Positions 54,890 to 63,892 of a stretch of DNA of 64,000 nucleotides are shown one piece after another. The notes below the pieces were generated by a model. That model did no database searches. It was not told the DNA's origin and was given only the letters and a program-made list of their open reading frames with translations. The translations under genes were made by a program, and so were the position numbers. This DNA is from Herbiconiux sp. (GTDB taxonomy: Bacteria; Actinomycetota; Actinomycetes; Actinomycetales; Microbacteriaceae), in assembly GCF_004297105.1 (NCBI RefSeq), contig NZ_SCVE01000018.1, positions 375,456 to 439,455 on the forward strand. The letters run 5' to 3'. The stretch's first letter is position 1, and every line of letters starts with the position of its first letter.

Positions 54890-56365
54890 ATGATCCCGAA
54901 CGACGCGCCCTCGAATCCCTGGGAGCGCACCTCCCTGCCGAACGGCCGGCATCTCATCGGAGGCGAGTGGGTGCCGGCGCGCACGGGCGAAGTCGTCGAC
55001 GTGATCGACCCGTCGTCCGGAACCGTCATCACCACGGTCCCCCGGGGCGACGCGACCGACGTGGACGACGCCGCTCGGGCGGCCGAGGAAGCCTTCCCGG
55101 CCTGGCGAGACGAGTCGGCGACCGTGCGCGGCGAACTGGTCCACCGCTGGGCCGAACTCTGCCGCGAGCGCGCGAGCGACCTCGACGCTCTCGAGGCCTT
55201 CGAGGTCGGGCGCCCGCTGCTCGGATCCTCACCGATTCCGCGCACGATCGCGTACGTCGCCGGTGCCGCCGACAAGGTCGCGGGCCTCACCCTGCCCTCG
55301 CACCACCCCGACGCGCTCGGGATGACCCTGCGCGAACCGTACGGCGTGTGCGGCAGCATCATCCCGTGGAACGTGCCCGGGAAACTGATGGCGGCGGATG
55401 TCGCCCCAGCCGTTGCGGCCGGTAACACGATCGTCGTCAAACCCGCCGAGGACGCCCCGCTGACGGTGCTCTACCTGGCAGCTCTCGCGCAGCAGGCGGG
55501 GCTCCCGGCCGGCGTGCTGAATGTGGTCACCGGGTATGGCGCCGAAGCGGGCGCCGCACTGCCGGAGAACGCGCGCATCAGGCGGATGAGCTTCACGGGA
55601 TCGCCGGACACCGGACGGCGCGTCATGGAGGCCTGCAGCCGACGCCTCATCCCGGTGCACCTCGAGCTCGGCGGAAAGTCGCCGCAGGTCGTGCTGGGCG
55701 ACGCCGACCTCTCTCGCGCGGTCCCGGCGATCGTGACGAGCATGACGTTCAACGCGGGCCAGGTCTGCGCCGCGGGCACCAGGGTCGTGGTGGATCGGTC
55801 GCGTCACGCCGAGCTTGTAGATCGAGTAGCGGAGCGGGTGGCGAACCTACGCATGGGCAGCTGGGACTCCGGTGCCGACATGGGACCGCTGATCAACGCC
55901 CGCCAGCAGGATCGCGTACTCGGATACCTCGACGTAGGGCGGGGAGAGGGCGCCGATGTCGTCGTCGGCGGCTCGCGCCCGAGCGGTGCCGAGTTCGACT
56001 CGGGCTTCTACGTGCAGCCGACCATCTTCGACTCCGTCACGCCCGAGATGAGAATCGCACAGGAGGAGATCTTCGGGCCAGTGCTCGCCGTGCTGCCGGT
56101 CGACGGCGCCGAAGAGGCGGTCTCGGTCGCCAACGGCACGGAGTACGGTCTCGTCGCCTCGGTCTGGACCCACGACGTCGGCACCGCTGTGCGCACCGCC
56201 CGGCGCGTGCAGGCCGGTCAGGTGTACGTCAACACCATGGGCTCGACCGATGTCATCGGCGCACCGTTCGGCGGGTACAAGCGCAGCGGCTTCGGACGAA
56301 CGATGGCGGCAGACACAATCCTCGACTACACGCAGGTGAAGACGCTCATCATCAAGGCCGAATGA
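54890..56365 (+). CDS. NAD(P)-dependent aldehyde dehydrogenase
   Basis: The protein of 491 residues has IIPWNVPGKLMAADVAPAVA, the cofactor motif MSFTGSPDTGRRVMEA, the catalytic Glu in HLELGGKSPQVV, the catalytic Cys in FNAGQVCAAGTRVVV and EEIFGPVLAVLPVD, then GGYKRSGFGR near the end. It oxidises an aldehyde to its acid. AGAAGGAG precedes the ATG. It is the last gene of the ThDP-CoA-transferase operon and is followed after 98 bp by an IS3 element. The long upstream frame through the thiolase gene is a shadow. Confidence 0.95.
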   Translation: MIPNDAPSNPWERTSLPNGRHLIGGEWVPARTGEVVDVIDPSSGTVITTVPRGDATDVDDAARAAEEAFPAWRDESATVRGELVHRWAELCRERASDLDALEAFEVGRPLLGSSPIPRTIAYVAGAADKVAGLTLPSHHPDALGMTLREPYGVCGSIIPWNVPGKLMAADVAPAVAAGNTIVVKPAEDAPLTVLYLAALAQQAGLPAGVLNVVTGYGAEAGAALPENARIRRMSFTGSPDTGRRVMEACSRRLIPVHLELGGKSPQVVLGDADLSRAVPAIVTSMTFNAGQVCAAGTRVVVDRSRHAELVDRVAERVANLRMGSWDSGADMGPLINARQQDRVLGYLDVGRGEGADVVVGGSRPSGAEFDSGFYVQPTIFDSVTPEMRIAQEEIFGPVLAVLPVDGAEEAVSVANGTEYGLVASVWTHDVGTAVRTARRVQAGQVYVNTMGSTDVIGAPFGGYKRSGFGRTMAADTILDYTQVKTLIIKAE

Positions 56366-56517
56366 TCGGATTGAACGTCGACGCAGCGGTGGAGCGGTAG
56401 GCGTTCCTTACCCCATTTGAAGGTTTGGCTAGACTCGAACTAAGAACGGATGCATCATCCATTTGAAGCGCCCTGAGTTTGTTGGAGGCTCCTGATCTTG
56501 GAAACGAGGATGGGGTT

Positions 56518-56862
56518 ATGCCGAAGGAACTGGCGTCGGGGAAGCCGACGACGCGTCGCTACTCGAGCGAGGAGAAGGCCGCCGCGGTGCGGATGGTAAG
56601 AACGCTGCGCGCTGAGCTCGGCTTCACGCAAGGAACGGTGCAGCGGGTCGCGACGCAGCTGGGTTACGGGGTCGAGTCCGTGCGGATGTGGGTGAAGCAG
56701 GCCGACGTCGACGACGGTGTCGCCCCCGGTGTGAGCTCGGTGGAGGCGCAGCGGGTGAAAGAGCTCGAGCAAGAGAATCGGGAGCTTCGCCGGGCCAACG
56801 AGGTGCTCAAGCGGGCGGCGTCTTTCTTCGGGGCGGAGCTCGACCGCCACTACCGGAAGTAG
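56518..56862 (+). CDS. IS3-family transposase OrfA (second element)
   Basis: The protein of 114 residues from the ATG giving MPKELASGKP has an HTH (TVQRVATQLGYGVESVRMWV) and a coiled coil (VKELEQENRELRRANEVLKR). The frame is intact. It overlaps or adjoins orfB in the -1 frame. Confidence 0.9.
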   Translation: MPKELASGKPTTRRYSSEEKAAAVRMVRTLRAELGFTQGTVQRVATQLGYGVESVRMWVKQADVDDGVAPGVSSVEAQRVKELEQENRELRRANEVLKRAASFFGAELDRHYRK

Positions 56863-57782
56863 TCGCGTTCATCGACGCGAACAAGGATGACGTCGTCGAC
56901 GGTCGCAGGCTCGGAGTCGAGCTCATCTGCAGACTGTTGCAGGTGGCTCCGAGCAGCTACTACGCCGCGAAGACCCGTGCGCCCTCGGCCCGTGCGCTGC
57001 GTGACGAGGAACTGATCCCGCAACTGGTCGACCTGTGGGAGAGCAACTACCGCGTCTATGGGGTCCGCAAGCTCTGGAAGGCAGCCCGCCGCGCGGGGAT
57101 CATGATCGGCCGCGACCAGACCGCGAGGCTGATGCGCGTCGCAGGGGTCGAAGGTGCGAGGAGATCGAAGCGGGTGAAGACCACACGGCCGGATCCTTCG
57201 TCGGCGCGGCACCCGGACCTCGTGAAACGGGAGTTCACCGCGATGGCGCCGAATCGGCTTTGGGTCACCGATCTGACGTTCGTGCCGACGTGGGCCGGCG
57301 TCGCCTACGTATGCTTCATCGTCGACGTGTTCTCTCGCATGATCGTGGGCTGGCGAGTCGCGTCGCACATGCGCACCGAGATGGTCCTCGACGCGATCGA
57401 GATGGCGCGTTGGTCGCGCGGTGCTCACCATCAGGATCTGCGGTGTCACAGCGACGCGGGCTCTCAATTCACGTCGATTCGCTACGGCGAACGGTTGGCC
57501 GAGATCGGCGCCACGCCGTCGATTGGAACTGTCGGCGACAGTTACGACAATGCCCTGGCCGAGACGGTGAACGGCTACTACAAGGCCGAACTCGTCCGCG
57601 GACCCGCCCGCTCAGGGCCGTGGAAGACCGTTGAGGATCTCGAGCTCGCGACGCTCGGCTGGGTGCACTGGCACAACACGCAACGCCTCCACGGATACCT
57701 CGGCGACCTACCGCCCGTCGAGTTCGAGAACGCGTTCTATGCTGTCCCTAACGACCGCAATCTGCTGATCGGAATCAAATAG
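56859..57782 (+). CDS. IS3-family transposase OrfB (second element)
   Basis: The product starts VVAFIDANKDDVVDGRRLGV, continues with the HTH_21-like region VAPSSYYAAKTRAPSARA and an rve core with Asp in WVTDLTFVPT, Asp in CHSDAGSQFTS and Glu in NALAETVNGYYK. No ATG or GTG fits its true N-terminus, so it is probably made by -1 frameshifting from orfA near 56850; no exact slippery heptamer was recognised. Left boundary is approximate. All catalytic residues are present. Confidence 0.9.
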   Translation, partial: VVAFIDANKDDVVDGRRLGVELICRLLQVAPSSYYAAKTRAPSARALRDEELIPQLVDLWESNYRVYGVRKLWKAARRAGIMIGRDQTARLMRVAGVEGARRSKRVKTTRPDPSSARHPDLVKREFTAMAPNRLWVTDLTFVPTWAGVAYVCFIVDVFSRMIVGWRVASHMRTEMVLDAIEMARWSRGAHHQDLRCHSDAGSQFTSIRYGERLAEIGATPSIGTVGDSYDNALAETVNGYYKAELVRGPARSGPWKTVEDLELATLGWVHWHNTQRLHGYLGDLPPVEFENAFYAVPNDRNLLIGIK

Positions 57783-57875
57783 CGCGAGTCTCCATCAGAC
57801 CCAGGGCGCTTCACTGTCGTGGATGAGCCCCGACCTTGCCCCTAACCAGTCTGCGCTGACCCGTCTACGGTCGAG

Positions 57876-59099
57876 TCAGGGTGCACCCCCAACATATGCG
57901 TTCCTGACGATCTCTCCCACAATCTCCGTGTTCGCCTCGAACGGAGCATTTCCTATAAGCCGGGCAATGCCGAGACTCTTCTCGACGATCTCATCAAGCT
58001 GCGACTTGGCTACACCCATCTCGCGCAATGAGCGAGGCAGCCCGATAGCCCGAGTGATCCCCGCGACACGACTGATCGCAGCCTCCGCCCGTTCTTCAGC
58101 GGTCCCCGTCATCGCAGGGACGAGTGCCGTTCCAACCTCAGCGAGGCGCTCGACTCGCCATGGCATGCATGCCCGCATGACATATGGGAGCAGCAGCCCA
58201 GTTCCCATACCGTGAGGCGTTTTCGTGAGCGCCCCGAGCGGATACTGAACGGCATGGCCGAGATGCACCCCCGCGTTACTGAATGCGATGCCCGCGAGTG
58301 TCGCGCCGTAGGCATTGTTCCGGCGGGCAGCTCGGTCGCCGCCATCCCGGTACGCATCGACCAGACTCGCTCCGAGCGCTCCGATCGCTCCGAGAGCGAA
58401 CCCGGAGTTCAGCCGGTTAGCCCCGGTCGCAACGGGCAACGTCTTCGACCAGTCCAGCCGCATATCCCGGGCGGTGTGCGATTCGATCGCGTGCGCAAGT
58501 GCATCGATACCGGAGTACGCGGTGATGCTCGGCGGCGCCCCAAGCGTCAGTTCAGGGTCGACGATTGCCACTCTGGGAATTAGGACAGGATCGGAGATTC
58601 CCACCTTCAGCGCATGCGAGGGATCGGAGACCACCGCGACGGATGTCACTTCAGACCCAGTACCGGCCGTGGTGGGGACTGCGATAAGAGGCAGCACCGT
58701 GCGGCCTACCCGATTCTCACCATAGAATTCGGCGAGAGGCTCGGAAGTGACAAGCCTGAGCGCAACGAGCTTCGCAAGGTCGATGGCGCTCCCCCCGCCA
58801 TAGGCGAGAAGAGCATCTGGTTCCAGACCGGAGAAGCGGGCCGCAGCAATCTCCACCGAATCGAGCGGAAGCTCAGGGACGACATCCGAAAAAGTCCTGT
58901 ACTCAATACCTCGGTCATCGAGCGACTTCAGCACCTCGAGGAACTCCGGGGAATCGAGGAAGAACGCGTCCACGATCACGCCAAGTCTACGCCCGAACTT
59001 TTCCACCGCAGGCGCGATGGAGACTCGCGCTCCTTCCCCGAAGTGGAGCGCATCCGGCGCGCGCAGCACGCCATGGCCCATTGACACCGGCGCCGGCAT
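57876..59099 (-). CDS. Iron-type (group III) alcohol dehydrogenase
   Basis: The protein of 407 residues has the Fe-ADH fold: YGGGSAIDLAKLVAL for NAD binding, PTTAGTGSEVTSVAVV, and metal ligands in GIDALAHAIESH, SNAGVHLGHAVQYPLG and HGMGTGLLLPYVMR. It oxidises an alcohol or reduces an aldehyde/ketone; related proteins act on lactaldehyde, 1,3-propanediol or maleylacetate. The ATG at 59099 overlaps the amidase stop by one base (TAATG). It ends 62 bp from the second IS3 element. It is last in the amidase-transporter strand. Confidence 0.92.
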   Translation of the reverse strand: MPAPVSMGHGVLRAPDALHFGEGARVSIAPAVEKFGRRLGVIVDAFFLDSPEFLEVLKSLDDRGIEYRTFSDVVPELPLDSVEIAAARFSGLEPDALLAYGGGSAIDLAKLVALRLVTSEPLAEFYGENRVGRTVLPLIAVPTTAGTGSEVTSVAVVSDPSHALKVGISDPVLIPRVAIVDPELTLGAPPSITAYSGIDALAHAIESHTARDMRLDWSKTLPVATGANRLNSGFALGAIGALGASLVDAYRDGGDRAARRNNAYGATLAGIAFSNAGVHLGHAVQYPLGALTKTPHGMGTGLLLPYVMRACMPWRVERLAEVGTALVPAMTGTAEERAEAAISRVAGITRAIGLPRSLREMGVAKSQLDEIVEKSLGIARLIGNAPFEANTEIVGEIVRNAYVGGAP

Positions 59100-60535
59100 T
59101 ACTCGACCCCCCAAGGCTCGGGCCGCAGGTGCGCCCATGGCCGCACTTGCTCGAATGCGTGCGAAGCTCGGAGCACGAGCGCATCGGCGAGGTGACCACC
59201 CGAGATCTGCAGCCCGACGGGTTTGCCGCCGGGAGTGAAACCCGCAGGCACGGAGGCCGACGGGGTGAGCAGCGTGTTGAAGGGATAGGTCAACAACCAG
59301 CCGAAGATCTGGTGCCCAGTCGACGAACCTTGGAGCCGCTCAGGCGTCACCATCCCGTGTGGAATCGCCGTGTCGGCGAGCGTCGGGGTGATGAGCAGGT
59401 CGTATTCCGAAGTAAAACGCGCCCATTCATCCCACATTTTGCCGCGGAAGTTCGCTGCGTCGGCGCGTTCCCGGCCCGAGACGTTGAGCGCGTACTGGAT
59501 CATATCAATGAGATTGTCGTCGATCTGACCGCGGTACGACTCCCAGTCGAGAAGCGCATATTCCTCACCCCATCCGGGTGCGAACACACCCGCCCAGAAG
59601 GCTTCTTCCGGGTCACCCCAATTCGGTCGATCCTCCACTATTTCAGCACCGAGCTCAACGAATCCCTGGAGCGCATCGAAACACACCGCAAGCACCTCCG
59701 GGTCGACGGGACCCAGACCAAGGTCCGGGGACCAAGCCAGCTTGAGACCTTTAAGCGGTCGATCAAGCTCCGCAACATAGTCGACGCCATCAAACGGCAA
59801 GCTCGTCGGGTCCTCAGCGTCCGGACCGACCATCACGTTCATCATGAGAGCAGCGTCCTTCACCGTGCGAGTCAGCGGCCCATGGCAGATCCAGGGGTTG
59901 TAACGGCTCGCCTTCAGGCTGTGAGGGATGCGTCCACCACTCGGTTTGAATCCGTAAACACCGCACAGCGAGGCCGGGATGCGGATGGAGCCGCCGCCAT
60001 CACCGCCCTCCGCGAGTGGCGCCATACCTGCAGCAACAGCCGCGGCCGACCCGCCGCTCGAGCCCCCGGCACTGTGACCCGGAACCCACGGGTTGTGTGT
60101 CGGGCCGTAGACATGATTGTCGCTGAAGCTCGCGTAGGCAGTCTCGGGGAAGTTCGTGCGACCGAGAAAAAGTCCACCAGCATTTCTCAGGCGTTTGACA
60201 ACCACTGCATCATAATCCGCGGTCTGTCCTCGAAAAGCCTCAAGACCGAGATCCATTGGGTAACCCTGCATCGAAGTGGTGCCTTTGATCGCATACGGCA
60301 CGCCGAGGATGGGTTTCGTCTTCCCTTTTCCCTCCGCAACCTGCTGGTCAAGCCGCTTCGCCTCTTCCCGGACCTCGTCTGCCTCGAAGTAGATGTACGC
60401 GTTTACCGAGGGGTTTGTGGTCTCGATCTGTTCGATGAATGCTTCGGCGATCTCGCTCGGACGCAAATCACCCGAAATGACAGCGGTTGCCAAATCATCC
60501 GCGGTTGACCAGACGATCTCTTGCTGCTGATTCAT
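59099..60535 (-). CDS. Amidase-signature family enzyme
   Basis: The protein of 478 residues has the Ser-cisSer-Lys triad: Lys84 in [10 protein letters not shown], cis-Ser160 in [17 protein letters not shown] and nucleophile Ser183 in [15 protein letters not shown]. It hydrolyses an amide to acid and ammonia or amine. It is not a GatA-like tRNA amidotransferase, since gatC and gatB are absent. GAAAGG stands before the ATG giving MNQQQEIV. It is followed by the alcohol dehydrogenase and preceded by a ribose-type ABC importer, so the importer may bring in the amide. Confidence 0.93.
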   Translation of the reverse strand: MNQQQEIVWSTADDLATAVISGDLRPSEIAEAFIEQIETTNPSVNAYIYFEADEVREEAKRLDQQVAEGKGKTKPILGVPYAIKGTTSMQGYPMDLGLEAFRGQTADYDAVVVKRLRNAGGLFLGRTNFPETAYASFSDNHVYGPTHNPWVPGHSAGGSSGGSAAAVAAGMAPLAEGGDGGGSIRIPASLCGVYGFKPSGGRIPHSLKASRYNPWICHGPLTRTVKDAALMMNVMVGPDAEDPTSLPFDGVDYVAELDRPLKGLKLAWSPDLGLGPVDPEVLAVCFDALQGFVELGAEIVEDRPNWGDPEEAFWAGVFAPGWGEEYALLDWESYRGQIDDNLIDMIQYALNVSGRERADAANFRGKMWDEWARFTSEYDLLITPTLADTAIPHGMVTPERLQGSSTGHQIFGWLLTYPFNTLLTPSASVPAGFTPGGKPVGLQISGGHLADALVLRASHAFEQVRPWAHLRPEPWGVE

Positions 60536-60560
60536 GTTAATACCTTTCGAGTAGTGAAGA

Positions 60561-61526
60561 TCACGCTCGGCGCCGGAGCCAGACGGTGAGCGCTTCGAGG
60601 CCAGCTGCGACGACGAGCACGCCACCGGTGACCATGCCAGCCACTTCCGGGCCGAAATTCATCAGAGTGAGACCGTTCTTGAGAATGGCAAGCAGCCATA
60701 CGCCAATCAGGACTCGCCAGATACTTCCGCGACCGCCGGTGAAGGGAATACCGCCGAGCAGAATCGCCGTAAGAATGGTCACCTCGAAGCCCAACCCGAG
60801 AGTGCCCGACGGAGCGCTGTCGAGTCGAGCAACCTGCAATAAGCCGGCGATACCAACGGCAAGGCCGACAGCGGCGTAAAGCGCGACGACCGTCCATTTG
60901 ACCCGGATCCCCACGAGGAATGATGCGCGAGGGTTCACACCGATGGCTTGTATGCGCTTCCCGATCGGGAGCGCGCCCATCACGAACACGAGAATGAGCG
61001 ACACAATAATCGCAACCCATCCGACGTAGGTGATACCTAGGAAGCTCGTGTTCGCGAAGGCACCAACTGGGGGCGGGAACCCAAAAATAGAATCGGGAGC
61101 AAGGAACTGTGCCATGGCACGCCCGCCTGCTAATCCTCCGAGCGTCACCACGATCGGGGACAGCCCCAGCACGCCTATGAGAATGCCGTTAACGACGCCA
61201 ACAAGCAAGCCGACCGCGAGCCCGGTGACCACACCTGCGCCGACTCCGGCCGAATTGAAAACGATAGCGGCCGAAACGCCACTCAACGCCATCATGGATC
61301 CGACCGACAGGTCGACGTATCCACTCATCAGTAGCATTCCGGCAAAACCAGCGACGACGAAGGTCGGCGCATTCTGAGTAATAACCGTCGAGATATTCGC
61401 GAATGTGAAGAAAGCTTTCGTCGCGAACGCAAAGTAGACCATGAGCACTGCGCACGCGAGCGGCATTATCCAATCAACGAATCCGATCAGCACAGAAGTT
61501 CGGCTCTTGGGCTGTAGCGCATTCAT
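60561..61526 (-). CDS. ABC transporter permease (RbsC/CUT2 type)
   Basis: The 321-residue protein has eight to ten hydrophobic helices and the BPD_transp_2 pattern: NISTVITQNAPTFVVAGFAG, MLLMSGYVDLSVGSMMALSG, GLSPIVVTLGGLAGGRA, NPRASFLVGIRV, and VTILTAILLGGIPFTGGRGS. It forms the channel of a ribose/autoinducer-type importer. Its start overlaps the ATPase stop by 4 bp. The amidase follows after 25 bp. Confidence 0.94.
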   Translation of the reverse strand: MNALQPKSRTSVLIGFVDWIMPLACAVLMVYFAFATKAFFTFANISTVITQNAPTFVVAGFAGMLLMSGYVDLSVGSMMALSGVSAAIVFNSAGVGAGVVTGLAVGLLVGVVNGILIGVLGLSPIVVTLGGLAGGRAMAQFLAPDSIFGFPPPVGAFANTSFLGITYVGWVAIIVSLILVFVMGALPIGKRIQAIGVNPRASFLVGIRVKWTVVALYAAVGLAVGIAGLLQVARLDSAPSGTLGLGFEVTILTAILLGGIPFTGGRGSIWRVLIGVWLLAILKNGLTLMNFGPEVAGMVTGGVLVVAAGLEALTVWLRRRA

Positions 61527-63040
61527 ACTGATACGTTCCTTTCAGTGGATTCAGGCTGAGCCAGCGCTGTAAGCTCCGCCTCATCGAGTTCGTTAGGACC
61601 GGAATATCGGACCTCCCCGTCGACCAAGACGATGACACGGTCGGCGAGCGCCACGATCTCCTCAGGATCGCTCGATGCAAAAATCACCGCCATACTCTCC
61701 GCTTCTGCAACACCCCGGATCAGGTCGTATAGGTCGCTTCGAGCGCCGACATCAACGCCCTGCGTTGGCTCATCGAGGAGCAGCACCTGAACATCGGCCG
61801 ACCCGGCGGCCCACCTGCCGACTGCGATCTTTTGCGCGTTCCCGCCGGAGAAGCTGTCCGCCGGCAACAGCGGGTTGTTCGGGACCAGACCAACGCGACC
61901 GGCGACATCTGCGAACTCAGCGAGTTCCCCTGCACGATTACGCATACCCTTCGCAAGTTTGCTCAGGTGCGGCATAAGGAGATTGTCGACAGCGGCCATT
62001 TCACCGAAGAGCGACTGCTCCTTGCGGTCTGAGGCAACGAGCGCGATACCTGCACTGATCGCGGCACGGGGCGACCTGTGATCAACCGGCTTGCCACCGA
62101 GCCTGATGGTGCCACCTGCACGCGGACGCACCCCCGCAATGGTCTCAAGCAGGTCCGTGCGCCCAGAGCCAAGCAGGCCGAACACACCAACGATCTCGCC
62201 TTCTCGGAGCGCGAGGTCGATCGGTCCGGTGAACCCCCCTGACAGCTGTTCAAATTCGATCTTGACAGCGGTATCCAGCGCTCTGTTGCCTTGCTGCTGC
62301 TCACGACGATCGGGCGAGATCGCGTCAACGAGGTCGCTCAGGCCGATATCCGCACGTGCGCGGGACCAGAGCACCTCCCCGTCGCGCAGAACCGTCACAT
62401 CGTCGGAAATCTCGAGAATTTCTCCGAGGAGATGAGACACGTAGACAACCGAGATCCCGGTGCCGCGTGCGAGTCGACGTACCAACGCGAGGAGCGCATC
62501 GACTTCATGCACACCGAGCGCCGCCGTTGGCTCATCAAGGATGAGCACCGATGGCTTACGCCGGACGGCTCGGGCTATTTCCACCATCTGCTGTTCACCG
62601 ACGCTCAGCGTCTCGACCGCGCGCTTCGGGTCCACGTCCAAGCCGAGGAGTCTGAAGACCTCTCGGGTTTCGGCCTCCTGACGTGCACGGTCTGTGAGCC
62701 CAAGGTTTGTCTTGAGCTCGGATCCCAGAAATACGTTGTCGGACACTGAGAGCGGTCCGATGAGTTGAAAGTGCTGGTAAATGATCGCGATGCCCGCGTC
62801 GAATGCCTGGAGTGGGGTGAATCCCGCATGCACGGTCCCGGCGACCGTGATGTCGCCGCTGTCGGGTCTCGCCGCCCCGCTCAGGCAGCTGAGCAAGGTG
62901 GACTTACCTGCGCCATTCGCTCCGAGCAGAGCGTGAACGCGCCCTGCTCGGAGCTCGAGGTCAACACCCTTCAGCACCGTATTCGATCCATAGCTCTTCC
63001 ACAGATCAGTAACGACGAGGCTGGACTGCTGTTCGCTCAT
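61523..63040 (-). CDS. ABC transporter ATPase with two nucleotide-binding domains (RbsA/MglA type)
   Basis: The 505-residue protein has two ATPase halves. The first has Walker A GANGAGKSTL, signature LSVGEQQMVEIARAV and Walker B LILDEPTAAL; the second has Walker A-like GLLGSGRTDL, signature FSGGNAQKIAVGRWA and Walker B LLLDEPTQGVD. The degenerate second Walker A is usual in this family. It energises the permease of the next gene. The binding-protein gene ends 23 bp upstream. Confidence 0.95.
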   Translation of the reverse strand: MSEQQSSLVVTDLWKSYGSNTVLKGVDLELRAGRVHALLGANGAGKSTLLSCLSGAARPDSGDITVAGTVHAGFTPLQAFDAGIAIIYQHFQLIGPLSVSDNVFLGSELKTNLGLTDRARQEAETREVFRLLGLDVDPKRAVETLSVGEQQMVEIARAVRRKPSVLILDEPTAALGVHEVDALLALVRRLARGTGISVVYVSHLLGEILEISDDVTVLRDGEVLWSRARADIGLSDLVDAISPDRREQQQGNRALDTAVKIEFEQLSGGFTGPIDLALREGEIVGVFGLLGSGRTDLLETIAGVRPRAGGTIRLGGKPVDHRSPRAAISAGIALVASDRKEQSLFGEMAAVDNLLMPHLSKLAKGMRNRAGELAEFADVAGRVGLVPNNPLLPADSFSGGNAQKIAVGRWAAGSADVQVLLLDEPTQGVDVGARSDLYDLIRGVAEAESMAVIFASSDPEEIVALADRVIVLVDGEVRYSGPNELDEAELTALAQPESTERNVSV

Positions 63041-63063
63041 AAATGGGTTGTACCTTTGTTCAA

Positions 63064-63892
63064 TCAGTCGAACTGAGCCAGGAGCTCGTCGATTGTGGCG
63101 TCGTCGCCGTGGCGAACCAACACTGGAGGCGTCTGACGATTCGTCTCGCCCTCTCCTGTGATCGCTGCGAGCGACACCTGAAGGATGTCGTCAGCCAATG
63201 GGGCCGGAGGGATCGCGGCGGTCACGCGGAATGCGCCGCCATTCTTGATCGCGGCGAGTGCATCAGGCGTACCATCGGAACCCGCGATGAAGACTGTCTC
63301 CGGGTCAATCCCTGCATTATCAAACGCTTTCTTCGCGCCGAGCGCTACGTCGTCGTTCACGCCAATGAAGACTCTGAGGTTCGGATTCTCCCGTAGTGCG
63401 TCCTCCGCGATCTGCAGGCCACAGGCCTGATCCGCGCAGTTCTGCTGCGACACGACCTCGATGCCATCGGCTTCAAGCTGCGCTGCTGGCTTCTCCCAAC
63501 GGCCCGAAAGGGTACCGAGCGCAGTGATCTCGGTCACCGCCGCGGAGACATCTCCATCAGGGTAGTTCTCGGCGATCCAGGCCGACATCTCATCGGCGAT
63601 TGCCTGACCGCTCTCATCGCTGTCGAAACCGACACCGCCGTCCTCGCCCTCCATCGGGCTTGCATAGGTGAGCCACTTAATGCCCTGGTCTTGGGCCTGC
63701 TTCTGCAGGGACGTGAATGCGGATTCATCGACCGGCCAGAGCAGGATCGAGTCGACGCCCTGGGTAACCCAGTTCTCGACCGCGGCACGCTGACTCTCGA
63801 GATTGCTCTCAGTGGTGTTGTCGAGCAGCACCGTCGTGCAGCCCTGTTCCTCACCGTATTGTTCGAGGAAGTTCTTGACCGCCGCCGGAGTC
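63064..63892 (-). CDS. Substrate-binding protein (PBP type 1, CUT2), lacking its N-terminus
   Basis: The remaining 275 or so residues match ribose-type binding proteins: AAVKNFLEQYGEEQG, GVDSILLWPVDESAFTSLQK, GQAIADEMSAWIAENYPDG, RVFIGVNDDVALGAKKAFD, VFIAGSDGTPDALAAIKNGG. The expected signal peptide and first strands are absent; upstream codons give an Arg/Pro/Thr-rich sequence with no hydrophobic core. The break at about 63892 looks like a junction with a mobile element. The importer may therefore be non-functional unless another binding protein serves it. Confidence 0.82.

Larger units (their letters stand above)
56464..57814 (+). mobile_element. IS3-family insertion sequence (second, unrelated copy)
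   Basis: A 1351-bp element with orfA and orfB. Ends are 28-bp inverted repeats (56464-56491 and 57787-57814) starting TGAAGCGCCCTG with four mismatches. Flanks ATT and CTG do not form a direct repeat. Proteins differ clearly from the first IS3 element. CCATTTGAAG occurs at 56413-56422 and again at 56459-56468, across the left end. Confidence 0.9.

Noticed and set aside
59099..60535. Amidase as GatA of the tRNA amidotransferase
   Set aside because: No gatB or gatC nearby, and the gene is embedded with an importer and an alcohol dehydrogenase.
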